NCBI RefSeq assembly: GCF_042435035.1
Contig: NZ_JBHMQT010000058.1
Coordinates: 18,821 to 82,820, forward strand
Direction: 5' to 3'
DNA: 64,000 nucleotides
From: Sphaerimonospora cavernae
GTDB lineage: Bacteria; Actinomycetota; Actinomycetes; Streptosporangiales; Streptosporangiaceae
Both the position numbers and the translations under genes were made by a program. Of this stretch, positions 34,414 to 43,252 are shown in pieces. Each line of letters begins with the position of its first letter. Positions within the stretch are counted from its first letter, which is position 1. The notes beneath the pieces were generated by a model. That model was not told the DNA's origin. It saw only the letters and a program-made list of their open reading frames with translations, and ran no database searches.

Positions 34414-36030
34414 TCAGGAGGGCTGGGCGGTCGGAGCGGGGGCCGCACCGATCGTCACCATGGCGGTCCGTTCCTCGCCGCCGTGCCGGAACTTGATGCT
34501 CACCCTGTCGCCCGGGGCCTTGCTCCGGATGGTGACGATCAGCTCGCGGCTGCCGCCCACCGGCTGGCCGTCGACCTCCAGGATGATGTCCCCGGGCCGC
34601 AGGCCGGCCTTGTCGGCGGGGCCGCCGGCCGTGACCGATCCGCTCTGGTTCGCGATGCGCACCCCCTGGCCCTGGTAGCTCTGGTCGATGCTGACGCCGA
34701 TCCGCGAGGTCCGGGCCGTACCCGTCGTGATCAGCTCCTGTGCTATCCGGCGCACCTGGTTGGCCGGGATCGCGAATCCGAGCCCGATGCTGCCCGACTG
34801 CTGGCCGAGCAGCGAGTTCGCCCCCACGGTGGCGATCGCCGAGTTGACCCCGATCACCTCGCCTGAGGCGTTGACCAGCGGGCCGCCGGAGTTGCCCGGG
34901 TTGATCGCCGCGTCGGTCTGAATCGCGTTGATCAGCGCGTAGTCGGAGCCGGTCGATCCGCCCGCCTCGACCGGGCGGTTGAGCGAGCTGACGATCCCGG
35001 TGGTCACGGTGCCGCTGAGGCCCAGCGGTGAACCGATGGCGATGACCGGGTCGCCGACGACGACGCTGTCGGAGTTTCCGAGCGGCAGTTCCGGTGCCCT
35101 GACGGGACCGTCGGGCTTCACCACTGCGATGTCGGAGTTGGGATCCCGGCCGACGACCCTGGCGCTTGCCGACGTGTGGTCGTTGAACCGGATGCGGATC
35201 TCCCCCGTCCGGGCGGCGACGGCGACCACATGGTTGTTGGTCACGATGTAGCCGCCTTTGATGACGAAGCCCGACCCGGTGCCCGCCTCGCTGTTGCCCT
35301 TGACTTCGAGCGACACCACGCTCGGCAGGACCCTGGCCGCGACCCCCGCGACCGACTCCGGTGGCCGGGACGTGGCCGCGCCGCGGGGTGAGGGCAGGGT
35401 GTATCCGGGGTCGATGCCCGAGGACGATCGGGTCAGCAGGAACGTTCCCCAGCTCGCGGCGCCGCCGGCCACGAGTGCGATGATCACGGCCAGCACCGTT
35501 AACAGCGCCCCGCTCGGGCCGCGCCGCACGGTCGCCGCGCCGGTCGGCCCCCCGCCACCGAACGGGCCGCCGTAAGCCCCATGCGGTCCGTGTCCCAGTT
35601 CGTACGGCTCCTGGCGGCCGTGCGGGCTCTGACCGCCGTACGGCTCCGGCGGCGGCGCCCACTCGGGCCCCAATCCGTACGCGTTCCGAGGGGGTGGCGG
35701 ATCACCGAACGGACCGGTGGCCGCCCCGCCGGGCGAGGCTCCCGACCAACCACCCGGCGAATCCCCGGCCGCATCCCCTGCCGGGCCGCCGTCAGGCCGC
35801 CCCCAGCCGCCTGGCTCTTCCCTCCCGTAGGGATCGTCATCCGTGCCACGGCCCCAGGCCTCCCCCGGCTCCCAGGACCCTCCGTGCTCGCCCTGCCCGT
35901 AGTCACCCTGCCCGTAGTCACCCTGCCCGCGGCCACCCTGATCGGGGGGCTCCCCGTGCTCCCCCGGCAGCGGAGGAGGCAGGAACTCGGGCCGGTCCGT
36001 CGCGCCCGAGGAACGCGTGTGATCGGTCAT
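34414..36030 (-). CDS. htrA: HtrA-like serine protease with PDZ domain
   Basis: A 538-residue S1C protease. The first 175 residues are Gly/Pro/Asp-rich and cytoplasmic, followed by a membrane segment (TVLAVIIALVAGGAASWGTFLL split near residue 185). The protease domain has the triad His in TNNHVV, Asp in DPNSDIAVV and Ser in GNSGGPL. A C-terminal PDZ domain has GPADKAGLRPGDIILEVDGQPV near residues 470-490. It degrades or refolds damaged envelope proteins. It is downstream of the anti-sigma gene and probably part of the SigE response. Confidence 0.95.
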   Translation of the reverse strand: MTDHTRSSGATDRPEFLPPPLPGEHGEPPDQGGRGQGDYGQGDYGQGEHGGSWEPGEAWGRGTDDDPYGREEPGGWGRPDGGPAGDAAGDSPGGWSGASPGGAATGPFGDPPPPRNAYGLGPEWAPPPEPYGGQSPHGRQEPYELGHGPHGAYGGPFGGGGPTGAATVRRGPSGALLTVLAVIIALVAGGAASWGTFLLTRSSSGIDPGYTLPSPRGAATSRPPESVAGVAARVLPSVVSLEVKGNSEAGTGSGFVIKGGYIVTNNHVVAVAARTGEIRIRFNDHTSASARVVGRDPNSDIAVVKPDGPVRAPELPLGNSDSVVVGDPVIAIGSPLGLSGTVTTGIVSSLNRPVEAGGSTGSDYALINAIQTDAAINPGNSGGPLVNASGEVIGVNSAIATVGANSLLGQQSGSIGLGFAIPANQVRRIAQELITTGTARTSRIGVSIDQSYQGQGVRIANQSGSVTAGGPADKAGLRPGDIILEVDGQPVGGSRELIVTIRSKAPGDRVSIKFRHGGEERTAMVTIGAAPAPTAQPS

Positions 36031-36107
36031 CGGGACACTCACTCCTCGCACACGACGTCATCCATCCGGACAACACGGTCTACGGTAAACCACCGGCGAG
36101 AAAGCGG

Positions 36108-36686
36108 TCAGTGAGAGAGCCCTGGGGTGGCGCTCCGCGACGGGGTCGGTGAGATCTTCGCGGTCGGAACCAGGTGCTGAACCGGCGGGTTGACGAAGCC
36201 CTCACCCGGGACCGGCCGCTGGTGGGCGCCCGCCCCGTTCACCATGAACATCGTCCCGATGGCCATGGCGGCGGAGGCCACTCCCACCGCGACATAACCG
36301 GCCCGCCTGGCCCGGCCGGACCGTCCCGGACCGACCGCCCCGGAGACCCGGCCCGGCCGGTTATCCAGCGGCCGACCGTCAGGAGGGGCGCCGCCGTGCA
36401 TGCCCGGAAGCCCGCCTCCGGCGCCGAACGCGCCGCGATCGGGAAAGGGCCGGATCCGCGGCGGCAGCGGGCCGCCCGGCTCCGACATCCTCAGCAGCGA
36501 CATGGTGAGATCCGCCGGCATGGCCGGGGGGTCCATCGAACGGAGGCGGCTCTTCAGCGCCCTCATCGCATCGACCTCGGCGCGGCAGTCCGCACAGAAC
36601 GTCAGGTGCGCCAGCGCGCGCTCCCGTTCGGTGTGACCGAGTTCGCCGTCGATGAGCGCGGAGACGCGCTCGTCGAGATGACTCAT
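36108..36686 (-). CDS. rseA: zf-HC2 anti-sigma factor of SigE (RseA-like)
   Basis: The 192-residue protein has an N-terminal zinc-binding anti-sigma domain (HLDERVSALIDGELGHTERERALAH, then HLTFCADC giving the His-x3-Cys-x2-Cys motif near residues 27-34). A disordered middle is followed by one membrane segment (about 137-155, YVAVGVASAAMAIGTMF) and an extracytoplasmic tail. The ATG overlaps the sigma stop by 4 bases. It holds SigE inactive until signalled by redox change or proteolysis. Confidence 0.92.
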   Translation of the reverse strand: MSHLDERVSALIDGELGHTERERALAHLTFCADCRAEVDAMRALKSRLRSMDPPAMPADLTMSLLRMSEPGGPLPPRIRPFPDRGAFGAGGGLPGMHGGAPPDGRPLDNRPGRVSGAVGPGRSGRARRAGYVAVGVASAAMAIGTMFMVNGAGAHQRPVPGEGFVNPPVQHLVPTAKISPTPSRSATPGLSH

Positions 36687-37321
36687 AGTCCCTCCCTGCT
36701 GAACGAAGGGGGGGTTTGATCATTTCTGTTGGCCGAGGGCGCCCGGTGGTCGAGCGCCTCCCGAAGCTGGGACCGGCCCCGGTGGATGCGACTGCGCACG
36801 GTGCCGAGCTTCACGCCCAGCGTCGCGGCGATCTCCTCGTACGACAGCCCTTCGATGTCGCACAGCACGACCGCCGCTCGGAACTCCGGTGCCAGGGCGT
36901 CGAGCGCGGCCTGGATGTCGGGCTCCAGGTGCGCGTCGTGGTAGGCCTGCGCCGGTGAAGGTTCACGACCGTGCAGCCGCTCGGCCGCGTCGTCCGCCAA
37001 CCCCTCGAAACGGATGCGCTGCCTGCGCCGGGCCATGTCGAGGAAGAGGTTGGTCGTGATCCGGTGCAGCCAGCCCTCGAATGTGCCGGGCGTGTAGCTC
37101 GACAGGGACCGGAAGACACGGACGAAGACCTCCTGGGTGAGATCCTCGGCGTCGTGGACGTTGCCGGTCAGGCGGTAGGCCAGGCGATAAACCCTGGCGG
37201 AATGCGTGCGGACCACCTCCTCCCATGTGGGAGGCGTCCAGTCGGACACCGAAGTCTCCGCCTGGTGGTCGTGGTCGTCGGCCACCGGCATTCCTCTCTG
37301 CAGGACTGTCGCTAAAGCCAT
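36683..37321 (-). CDS. sigE: ECF sigma factor SigE
   Basis: A sigma-70 ECF factor of about 212 residues. Region 2 includes RVYRLAYRLTGNVHDAEDLTQEVFVRVFR and FEGWLHRITTNLFLDMARRR. Region 4 includes LPEFRAA-type helix (APEFRAAVVLCDIEGLSYEEIA, then LGVKLGTVRSRIHRGRSQLR). It belongs to the actinobacterial SigE/RpoE-like envelope-stress group. The first in-frame start is GTG 37336, but AGGAAGGGG sits right on it, so ATG 37321 is preferred. A SigE-type promoter lies about 75-100 bases upstream. Confidence 0.94.
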   Translation of the reverse strand: MALATVLQRGMPVADDHDHQAETSVSDWTPPTWEEVVRTHSARVYRLAYRLTGNVHDAEDLTQEVFVRVFRSLSSYTPGTFEGWLHRITTNLFLDMARRRQRIRFEGLADDAAERLHGREPSPAQAYHDAHLEPDIQAALDALAPEFRAAVVLCDIEGLSYEEIAATLGVKLGTVRSRIHRGRSQLREALDHRAPSANRNDQTPPSFSREGL

Positions 37322-37392
37322 AGTGCCTGGTTTCACCCCTTCCTGCGCACCCTGTGCCGAGCAGCCTTGAACAAAGACCGTTCAAAGCGTGC

Positions 37393-37419
37393 AACGTCCC
37401 TGTTGTGGCATGAGTTCCC
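37393..37419 (-). promoter_or_regulatory. SigE-type (ECF) promoter upstream of sigE
   Basis: Read on the minus strand, GGGAAC (37419-37414) is followed by 17 bases and then CGTT (37396-37393). GGAAC-N16/17-CGTT is the known consensus of SigE/RpoE-type ECF promoters, so sigE is probably autoregulated. Confidence 0.65.
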
Positions 37420-37476
37420 GATCCGGGCCGACTCCCATAGGCTGCGTCCCAGAAGGAAGCAGGGAGGGAGAGGCCG

Positions 37477-38106
37477 ATGGCGACACCGGCCAGCCTGGAG
37501 TACGCGGAGGAGTTCGTTCCCGAGGACGACATCCTGCGGTCCGCGCGCCGGCGTGGCATCGAAGTCGGAGCGCACCCGATCCTGCCCGGATGCGGAGCAG
37601 CGCTCTGCTTCCTCGCCACCGCGGTCAACGCCCGCTCCGTGGTGGAGGTCGGCACCGGCTGCGGAGTCTCGGGGCTGTGGCTGCTGCGCGGCATGCGCTC
37701 CGACGGCACGTTGACCAGCGTCGACGTCGAGCGGGAACACCAGCGGATGGCCCGGCAGACGTTCGCGGAGGCCGGCTTCTCCGGCAGCCGGATCCGCCTG
37801 ATCGGCGGCCTCGCCCTCGACGTGCTGCCCCGTCTCGCCGACGGCGGATACGACCTGGTCTTTTGCGACGCCGCGAAGCAGGAGTACATCGACTACCTCA
37901 CCGAGTCGGTACGGCTGCTGCGCCCAGGTGGCGTCGTCGCCTTCCGCAACGCCTTCTGTGACGATCAGGTCGCCGATCCGACCCGGCGCGACCCGGACAC
38001 GGTCGCGATGCGCGAACTGGGCAAGCTGGTCAGGAACGACGAGCGGCTGCGCCCGCTGCTGCTGCCACTCGGCGACGGTCTGCTGGCCGCCGTCAGGCTC
38101 GGCTGA
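37477..38106 (+). CDS. O-methyltransferase (class I, SAM-dependent)
   Basis: A 209-residue protein starting after GGGAGGGAGAGGCCG. SAM-binding motif I is VVEVGTGCGVSGLWLL near residue 55; YDLVFCDAAKQEYIDYL carries the metal-dependent O-methyltransferase signature near 126. Length and position, divergent from sigE, match Rv1220c of M. tuberculosis. It probably methylates a catechol-like hydroxyl. The real substrate is unknown. Confidence 0.92.
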   Translation: MATPASLEYAEEFVPEDDILRSARRRGIEVGAHPILPGCGAALCFLATAVNARSVVEVGTGCGVSGLWLLRGMRSDGTLTSVDVEREHQRMARQTFAEAGFSGSRIRLIGGLALDVLPRLADGGYDLVFCDAAKQEYIDYLTESVRLLRPGGVVAFRNAFCDDQVADPTRRDPDTVAMRELGKLVRNDERLRPLLLPLGDGLLAAVRLG

Positions 38107-38162
38107 TCACACCGCCTCGCCCCGCCACCCACCCCGGCCCCCACCCCGGCCTGCCCGCCGGT

Positions 38163-39668
38163 CTACCCGGTCAGGTAGCGAAGGAGCAGGCGCACGCCGA
38201 AGCCGGTGCCACCCTTGGTGATCTCGGCGTCGTCCGCCGCCGCCCTGGCCGGGCCGGCGATGTCGAGGTGGGCCCAGGACCGCCCGCCGGTGAACTCGCG
38301 GAGGAACAGCGCCGCGGTGATCGATCCGGCGGCGCCCGACATCTTCCGGTCCACGTTCGCCAGGTCCGCGATGTCGGAGTCGAGATCGGACCGGTAGTCG
38401 TCCACCAGAGGCATCCGCCAGAGTCGCTCTCCGCCGGCCTCGCCGGCCGCGAGCAACTCGCCGGCGAGCGACTCGTCGGTGGCGTAGAGCGCGGCGACCC
38501 GCTGGCCCAGGGCAACCTTGGCCGCACCGGTCAGCGTGGCGATGTCGATCATCACGTCGGGATCGAGCTCGGCGTCCGCGTAGGCCAGCGCGTCCGCCAT
38601 GACGAGACGGCCCTCCGCGTCGGTGTTCAGCACCTCGACCGTGCGCCCGCCATACTGCCTGATCACGTCGCTCGGCCGCTGGGCCGATCCCGAGATGGCG
38701 TTCTCCGCGCAGGCGACCAGCCCGGTCACCCGGACCGGCGCCGCGAAAGCCGACAGCGCGCTCATGGTGGCGATCACAGCTGCGCCGCCCGCCATGTCGG
38801 TCTTCATCGCTTTCATGCTGTCGGTGGGCTTGAGCGACAACCCTCCGGTGTCGAACGTGATCCCTTTTCCGACGAGCACCACGTGAGCCCTCGCGCCCTC
38901 GGGCGAGTAGGAGAGCTCCACCAGTCTGGGCGGGCTGACCGACCCCTGTCCGACCGCGCGGATGCCGCCGAACTCCCCGAGCTCCGTCTCGTCCCGGATC
39001 CGTACGGCAAGGCCGGAGTCGGCGGCCACCGCCGCGGCCTGTTCGGCCAGCCAGGCCGGGGTCTTCACGGAGGCGGGCATGTTGATGAGGTCACGGGCCA
39101 GCGCGGTGGCGCGGGCGACCGCCGCGCCGCGGCGCAGCGCGTCCTCCTGCCCATCGGCGAACCCCCCGCCGCCGGCGCCCGATCCACCTGTGCCCGATCC
39201 ACCCGTGTGCAGTCCACCCGCGAACTGGATCTCACCGACTGGTTCGGCGCCGCCTTTGCCGATGGTGAACGTGTAGGTGGCCAGCAGCGCACCTTCGGCG
39301 AGCGCCGCCATGTCTCCCCGCTCCGGGACGACGACGGTCAGCGACGCGCGGCCCTTCGCCTTCCTGGCGAGCGCCGCCCCCGCCTTGCGCAGGGCCCGTC
39401 CCTCGCAGTCGCCCGTGCCGTACAGCAGAAAGCGGCCGACGCCGTCGCCCCGCATGACCGGCAGCTCGAAGACCTCGCCGGCCTCCCCCTTGGCCTCGTA
39501 GTGTGCGAGCAACGCGCCCGGGGGCACCGGCAGTTCGGCGCGGAGCGCCGCGAGCGACGACTCCTCGACGCGGAGCGTGAGATCGGTCCCGAAGGGCAGG
39601 GCGACGAGCTCCGCGTTCACGACCGCATCCCGGTCCCCGGCGAAGGTCGGCGTGGTCTCGATGGGCAA
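38163..39668 (-). CDS. pepA: leucyl aminopeptidase (M17)
   Basis: A 501-residue protein starting at TTG with GGAGGTGTTAC upstream. The C-terminal catalytic domain has GKGITFDTGGLSLKP (Lys and Asp metal ligands), MKTDMAGGAAV, and the family signature NTDAEGRLVMADAL (Asp and Glu ligands). It also has a small Gly/Ser-rich insertion (GGLHTGGSGTGGSGAGGGGF, near residues 150-170) between the domains, unusual but harmless-looking. It removes N-terminal Leu and other residues from peptides in the cytosol, as a hexamer with two metals per unit. Confidence 0.95.
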   Translation of the reverse strand: MPIETTPTFAGDRDAVVNAELVALPFGTDLTLRVEESSLAALRAELPVPPGALLAHYEAKGEAGEVFELPVMRGDGVGRFLLYGTGDCEGRALRKAGAALARKAKGRASLTVVVPERGDMAALAEGALLATYTFTIGKGGAEPVGEIQFAGGLHTGGSGTGGSGAGGGGFADGQEDALRRGAAVARATALARDLINMPASVKTPAWLAEQAAAVAADSGLAVRIRDETELGEFGGIRAVGQGSVSPPRLVELSYSPEGARAHVVLVGKGITFDTGGLSLKPTDSMKAMKTDMAGGAAVIATMSALSAFAAPVRVTGLVACAENAISGSAQRPSDVIRQYGGRTVEVLNTDAEGRLVMADALAYADAELDPDVMIDIATLTGAAKVALGQRVAALYATDESLAGELLAAGEAGGERLWRMPLVDDYRSDLDSDIADLANVDRKMSGAAGSITAALFLREFTGGRSWAHLDIAGPARAAADDAEITKGGTGFGVRLLLRYLTG

Positions 39669-39691
39669 GTAACACCTCCAGCGAACGGAGC

Positions 39692-39740
39692 GGCCCCGGC
39701 GCTGGGGAATCCCGCTGTTACTCCCCCCTGCGCCGGGGCC
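39692..39740 (-). terminator. inverted repeat between DUF3117 gene and pepA
   Basis: GGCCCCGGCGC (39692-39702) and GCGCCGGGGCC (39730-39740) are exact reverse complements around a 27-base gap. For minus-strand transcripts it would follow the DUF3117 gene and precede pepA. Confidence 0.55.
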
Positions 39741-39763
39741 TTAATCAACAGTCGGCTGGGGGT

Positions 39764-39931
39764 TCAGCCGACCACGTTCTTCAGCGCGTCGCCGAGGGCG
39801 CTGGCCTCGTCCGCCGACAGCTCGACGACGAGTCGGCCACCACCCTCAAGCGGGACCCGCATGACGATGCCCCGTCCTTCCTTGGTGACCTCCAGCGGAC
39901 CGTCGCCGGTCCGCGGCTTCATCGCCGCCAT
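39764..39931 (-). CDS. DUF3117 family protein
   Basis: This 55-residue protein is too short to be called by many tools. It begins MAAMKPRTGDGPLEVTKEGR and ends with LGDALKNVVG, the full DUF3117 pattern (Rv1211 in M. tuberculosis). GGAAGGGATACACGC lies upstream of the ATG. It is predicted to be a small beta sheet followed by a helix. It is among the most conserved small proteins of actinobacteria, but its function is not known to me. Confidence 0.9.
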   Translation of the reverse strand: MAAMKPRTGDGPLEVTKEGRGIVMRVPLEGGGRLVVELSADEASALGDALKNVVG

Positions 39932-39966
39932 GCGTGTATCCCTTCCCGCGTTGTCGGCCGCCCCGC

Positions 39967-39987
39967 GGGGTAACCCTTGGGGTAACC
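39967..39987. promoter_or_regulatory. GGGGTAACC direct repeat in the divergent promoter region
   Basis: GGGGTAACC occurs at 39967 and 39979, 12 bases apart, between the DUF3117 gene and the PaaX-like regulator. It may be an operator for either gene. The assignment is tentative. Confidence 0.35.
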
Positions 39988-40122
39988 GGCGTATTCACGT
40001 TTCTGTGATGTCTTATTATCCCGCCTCCGGGCTCAAAAAGGTAACGCCCCGGCTCCGTTCAGTGGATCAATGCCCGTTCGTCCCCGTTGTGGCCGGCGGC
40101 TCCTGACTACACACTGGAGGGG

Positions 40123-40890
40123 ATGAACGCCCGAGCCGCCCTTTTCGACCTCTACGGCGACCACCTCCGCACGCGGGGCGGCCGTGCCTCGGTCGCAGCG
40201 CTCGTCCGCCTGCTCGCGCCGCTCGGCATCGCCGCCCCGGCCGTCCGTACCGCGATCTCCCGCATGGTGCGCCAGAGCTGGCTCGATCCCGTACGGCTCC
40301 GGCAGGGGCCTGGTTACGCGGTCACTCCGAAGTGTGAGCGGCGCCTCGACGAGACCGCCGCACGGATCTACCGCATGGGCGGGATGACCTGGTCGGGACG
40401 GTGGCACATCCTGGTGCTCGAGCCGATCAGGGACCGCGCCAGACGCGAACGGCTCCGGGCCGACCTGACCTTCCTCGGGTACGCGCCGTTGACGGAGACG
40501 ACCTGGATCGGACCACGACCCTCGCCGGAGCTCGACGAACTGCACGTGCCCGGCCACCGGTTCGAAGCGACGTTGGAAGGCGACCCCCGCACGCTGCTGG
40601 CCCGGGCATGGGACCTCGACGGCATCGCCAAGGCTTATGAGGACTGGCTGACCGGTGCGGTCGACCTCGTCGGATCCCTGCCCGAGAGCGCCCCGGACGA
40701 CCTGGTCTTCGCGGTCCGCAGCAGGCTCCTGCACGGTTGGCGCAACTTCCTGTTCCGCGACCCCGGGCTGCCCATCGAACTGCTGCCGACCGGCTGGCCC
40801 GGCGAGGCGGCACGCGCCTTCTTCGAGCGGGAGGCCGCCCGTTTGCTGCCCGCCGCCGCGGCGTTCGTCGACCGCAGCCTGGAAAGCTGA
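40123..40890 (+). CDS. PaaX family transcriptional regulator
   Basis: This 255-residue protein starts at ATG 40123, directly after GGAGGGG. The N-terminal winged helix is PaaX-like: RAALFDLYGDHLRTRGGRASVAALV, then PAVRTAISRMVRQSWLDPVR. A ferredoxin-like middle domain follows (WHILVLEPIRDRARRERLRADLTFLGYAPLTETTWIGP split near residue 95), and the C-terminal PaaX domain has FLFRDPGLPIELLPTGWPG. PaaX proteins respond to phenylacetyl-CoA. No paa genes are nearby, so the target is uncertain. Confidence 0.88.
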   Translation: MNARAALFDLYGDHLRTRGGRASVAALVRLLAPLGIAAPAVRTAISRMVRQSWLDPVRLRQGPGYAVTPKCERRLDETAARIYRMGGMTWSGRWHILVLEPIRDRARRERLRADLTFLGYAPLTETTWIGPRPSPELDELHVPGHRFEATLEGDPRTLLARAWDLDGIAKAYEDWLTGAVDLVGSLPESAPDDLVFAVRSRLLHGWRNFLFRDPGLPIELLPTGWPGEAARAFFEREAARLLPAAAAFVDRSLES

Positions 40891-40923
40891 GCAGTCTGGA
40901 AAGCTAATGAGCCGCCTGGAAAG

Positions 40924-41499
40924 CTAATGAGCCGCTGCCTCGCTTCGAAGAGCGGTGACCTCCGCACGCACCCAGCAGTCGGCGATGTGGTCGTTCACCA
41001 GGCCGATGGCCTGCATGAGGGCGTACGCGGTGGTGGGGCCGACGAACCGGAAACCGTGTTTCCTGAGCTCCTTCGCCAGGGCCGTCGAGGCCGCTGTCCA
41101 GGCCGGGACGTCGGCCAGCGCCCCGGGAGGCGTCCCCGGCTCCTCCGCGTACCGCCAGACCAGGTCTGACAGCCCGCCCGGCAGCTCCAACGCCACCCGG
41201 GCATTGGAGACAGCCGCGTCGATCTTGGCGCGGTTGCGTACGATGCCCGGGTCGGCCATCAGCCGTGCCACGTCAGACTCATCGAACGCGGCCACGGCGG
41301 GGATGGAGAAGCCCGCGAAGGCGGCCCGGAAGTTCTCCCGTTTGCGCAGGATCGTCAGCCAGGACAGCCCCGACTGGAAGGCCTCCAGCGTCAGCCGCTC
41401 ATAGACGCGGTCGTCGCCGCGGACCGGCCGGCCCCACTCGTCGTCGTGGTAGGCGGCGTAGTCGGGCGCCGAGGCGGCCCAGCCGCAGCGGATCACCAC
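40924..41499 (-). CDS. tag: DNA-3-methyladenine glycosylase I
   Basis: A 191-residue protein starting at GTG (VIRCGW). It has the TagA features: Cys and His near the N-terminus (RCGWAASAPDYAAYHDDEWG), LEAFQSGLSWLTILRKRENFR, and the C-terminal zinc ligands HIADCWVR. It removes 3-methyladenine from alkylated DNA. Its start overlaps the end of the DivIVA-like gene. The tail lies in a direct repeat of about 20 bp (CTGGAAAGCTAATGAGCCGC) that spans the stops of this gene and the PaaX-like gene. Confidence 0.93.
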   Translation of the reverse strand: MVIRCGWAASAPDYAAYHDDEWGRPVRGDDRVYERLTLEAFQSGLSWLTILRKRENFRAAFAGFSIPAVAAFDESDVARLMADPGIVRNRAKIDAAVSNARVALELPGGLSDLVWRYAEEPGTPPGALADVPAWTAASTALAKELRKHGFRFVGPTTAYALMQAIGLVNDHIADCWVRAEVTALRSEAAAH

Positions 41500-41906
41500 G
41501 ACTCCTCCGCGTCCGCCCGATCGTCCTGCCAGACCTCGGCCGCGGACAGGCTTTCCGGCTCGCGCCGGGCGCCTACCGGCCGGGCGTACGCCTCCCGGAG
41601 CGTCTCCACCCGCCCGGCTGTCAACTCGGCCAGGCGCTGCTCCAGCACCGCGATCCGCGTGTCCCGCTCGCTCAGCGCGGTCGAGACCCGCCGCAGCGTC
41701 TCGTCGACCGCCTCCGTGTTGTAGCCCACGATGCTGATCGGGAGGCGCAGCACGACCAGGTCCGCCGCGGTCATCCGGTGAACGTCGGGCAGATCGAGCG
41801 GCGGCACGTCAGGCGGGAACTCGGCCATCTCACCGCCGTGTCCGAGGGAGGCCAGCACCACGCACCCGACGACGGCGATTCCGGCGATGACGAGTACGAT
41901 CAGCAC
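41493..41906 (-). CDS. small membrane protein with DivIVA-like domain
   Basis: The frame extends far upstream, but the upstream part is antisense-like low complexity, so the GTG at 41906 just before the hydrophobic segment is taken as start (137 residues). One membrane helix (LIVLVIAGIAVVGCVVLASLG) is followed by RMTAADLVVLRLPISIVGYNTEAVDETLRRVSTAL, a DivIVA-type sequence (about residues 45-80), and a coiled coil (RDTRIAVLEQRLAEL). It may bind curved membrane or help polar growth. The ribosome site is weak. Confidence 0.7.
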   Translation of the reverse strand: MLIVLVIAGIAVVGCVVLASLGHGGEMAEFPPDVPPLDLPDVHRMTAADLVVLRLPISIVGYNTEAVDETLRRVSTALSERDTRIAVLEQRLAELTAGRVETLREAYARPVGARREPESLSAAEVWQDDRADAEESW

Positions 41907-41943
41907 ATTACGAATCGTGCCACAAGTCGCGAAGCCCGGCTCC

Positions 41944-42504
41944 CTAACACCCGCTCTTGGCGCACTCGCCGGGGATGAGCCCGGCCGGACCGTCCGCTGG
42001 AGAGCCGGCGTCATCCGCGGCCGAACCCGTCGAACCCGAGCCGGAGCCTTCCTTGTTCTGGTCCGCCCGATTCTTGCCGGTGTCGCGCGGCTTGCTCGCG
42101 GCGCCGTCGCCGGTCGCGCCGCTTTTGTCGGTCCGGGTTCCCGCGCCGCCGGAGGCCCCGCCGCCGCCGGAACCCTCCGTGTCGCCGGCCCCGCCCGGCG
42201 CCTGAGCCTGGTCGCCGCCCTCACCACCGGGCTGGTCGGCACTGGACTGATCGGCACTGGACTGATCGGCTCCTGCCTGCTCCGACGCCGCGGGCGCCGC
42301 GGGCGCCGGACCTCGGGCAGGATCATCGGATCCGCTCAGAACGGCGAAGCCGACGCCGCCTGCGGCCAATACGGCGACCAGGGCGGAGGCGGCGATGACA
42401 AGGGTCTTCTTGTTCACGGGGCTGGAGTCGTCCGCCGGTCCTGACAGGGTCTCCGACCGGCCGTGATCCGGATGGCTCGTCTGGGAGTGGACGCGCCCTC
42501 GCAT
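41944..42504 (-). CDS. membrane-anchored Gly/Ser/Ala-rich protein of unknown function
   Basis: A 186-residue protein starting at an ATG with GGGAGC upstream. One membrane helix (TLVIAASALVAVLAAGGVGFAVL, about 34-56) is followed by a low-complexity outer part with two QSSAD units, many Gly and Ser, and a C-terminal GECAKSGC with two Cys that could form a disulfide. No domain is recognised. The gene ends about 37 bases before the DivIVA-like gene on the same strand. Confidence 0.6.
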   Translation of the reverse strand: MRGRVHSQTSHPDHGRSETLSGPADDSSPVNKKTLVIAASALVAVLAAGGVGFAVLSGSDDPARGPAPAAPAASEQAGADQSSADQSSADQPGGEGGDQAQAPGGAGDTEGSGGGGASGGAGTRTDKSGATGDGAASKPRDTGKNRADQNKEGSGSGSTGSAADDAGSPADGPAGLIPGECAKSGC

Positions 42505-42667
42505 AGGAAACAGCTCCCTGCGGTCGTTACGGGGGAAACCTCCCTGGTCGCGTCCCGGGGCACACCGCCCCTGGACGCTCCTTGGCTTCCGCGGGTGATT
42601 GCCCACACTAACCGCAACAGCGGACAAAAAGCACATAAACCACTAAATAATCATGATTGCCCCACCG

Positions 42668-43243
42668 CTACTCGCCCAGCTCCTCCCCGGTCGGCCGCAG
42701 CGGCGGACCCGGCCTGTCGAGCAGGTCGAGGGCCTCCTCGACCGTGGTCGCCCAGGAGATCCCGTCGAAGACGTTCGGCCGGGTGAAGCCCTGCTCGTAC
42801 ATCCCGTCGACGAGATCGCGCAACGGCTCGTACAGGCCCCACGGGTCGAGCACGACCAACGGTCGATCATGGAGGCCCAGCACGCGGGTGGTCCAGATCT
42901 CGAAGAGCTCCTCCAGCGTGCCGATGCCGCCCGGCAGCACGAGGAACGCGTCGGCGCGGGCGTCCATGACGCCCTTGCGCTCCCGCATGTCCGCCGTGAC
43001 GACCAACTCGTCGGCTTCGGTGTCGGCGATCTCGATGTCCACCAGCGCCTGGGGGATCACCCCCACGGTGTGGCCGCCACCGTCCCGTACGGCTCTCGCG
43101 ACCTCACCCATGCAGGAGACGATCGCCCCTCCGCTGACCAGGCCGTGACCACGCCGGGCCAGCTCAGCACCCACATCCCTGGCGAGGCTGAGGTACTTGC
43201 GATCGATCTTCTGGCTGGACGAGCAGTACACGCAGACGAACAC
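42668..43243 (-). CDS. LOG family protein (cytokinin riboside phosphoribohydrolase-like)
   Basis: The 191-residue protein has the LOG signature PGGIGTLEELFEIWT (about residue 104), MRERKGVMDARADAF, and an N-terminal Rossmann start VCVYCSSSQKIDRKY. LOG proteins cleave the N-glycosidic bond of nucleoside monophosphates. It starts at GTG nine bases after the stop of a second LOG gene. The two are in one operon and differ in N-terminal length. Confidence 0.9.
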   Translation of the reverse strand: MFVCVYCSSSQKIDRKYLSLARDVGAELARRGHGLVSGGAIVSCMGEVARAVRDGGGHTVGVIPQALVDIEIADTEADELVVTADMRERKGVMDARADAFLVLPGGIGTLEELFEIWTTRVLGLHDRPLVVLDPWGLYEPLRDLVDGMYEQGFTRPNVFDGISWATTVEEALDLLDRPGPPLRPTGEELGE

Positions 43244-43252
43244 CGGGCCACC

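Noticed and set aside
41907..42326. N-terminal extension of the DivIVA-like protein
   Set aside because: The extension is antisense-like Arg/Pro low complexity overlapping the next gene.
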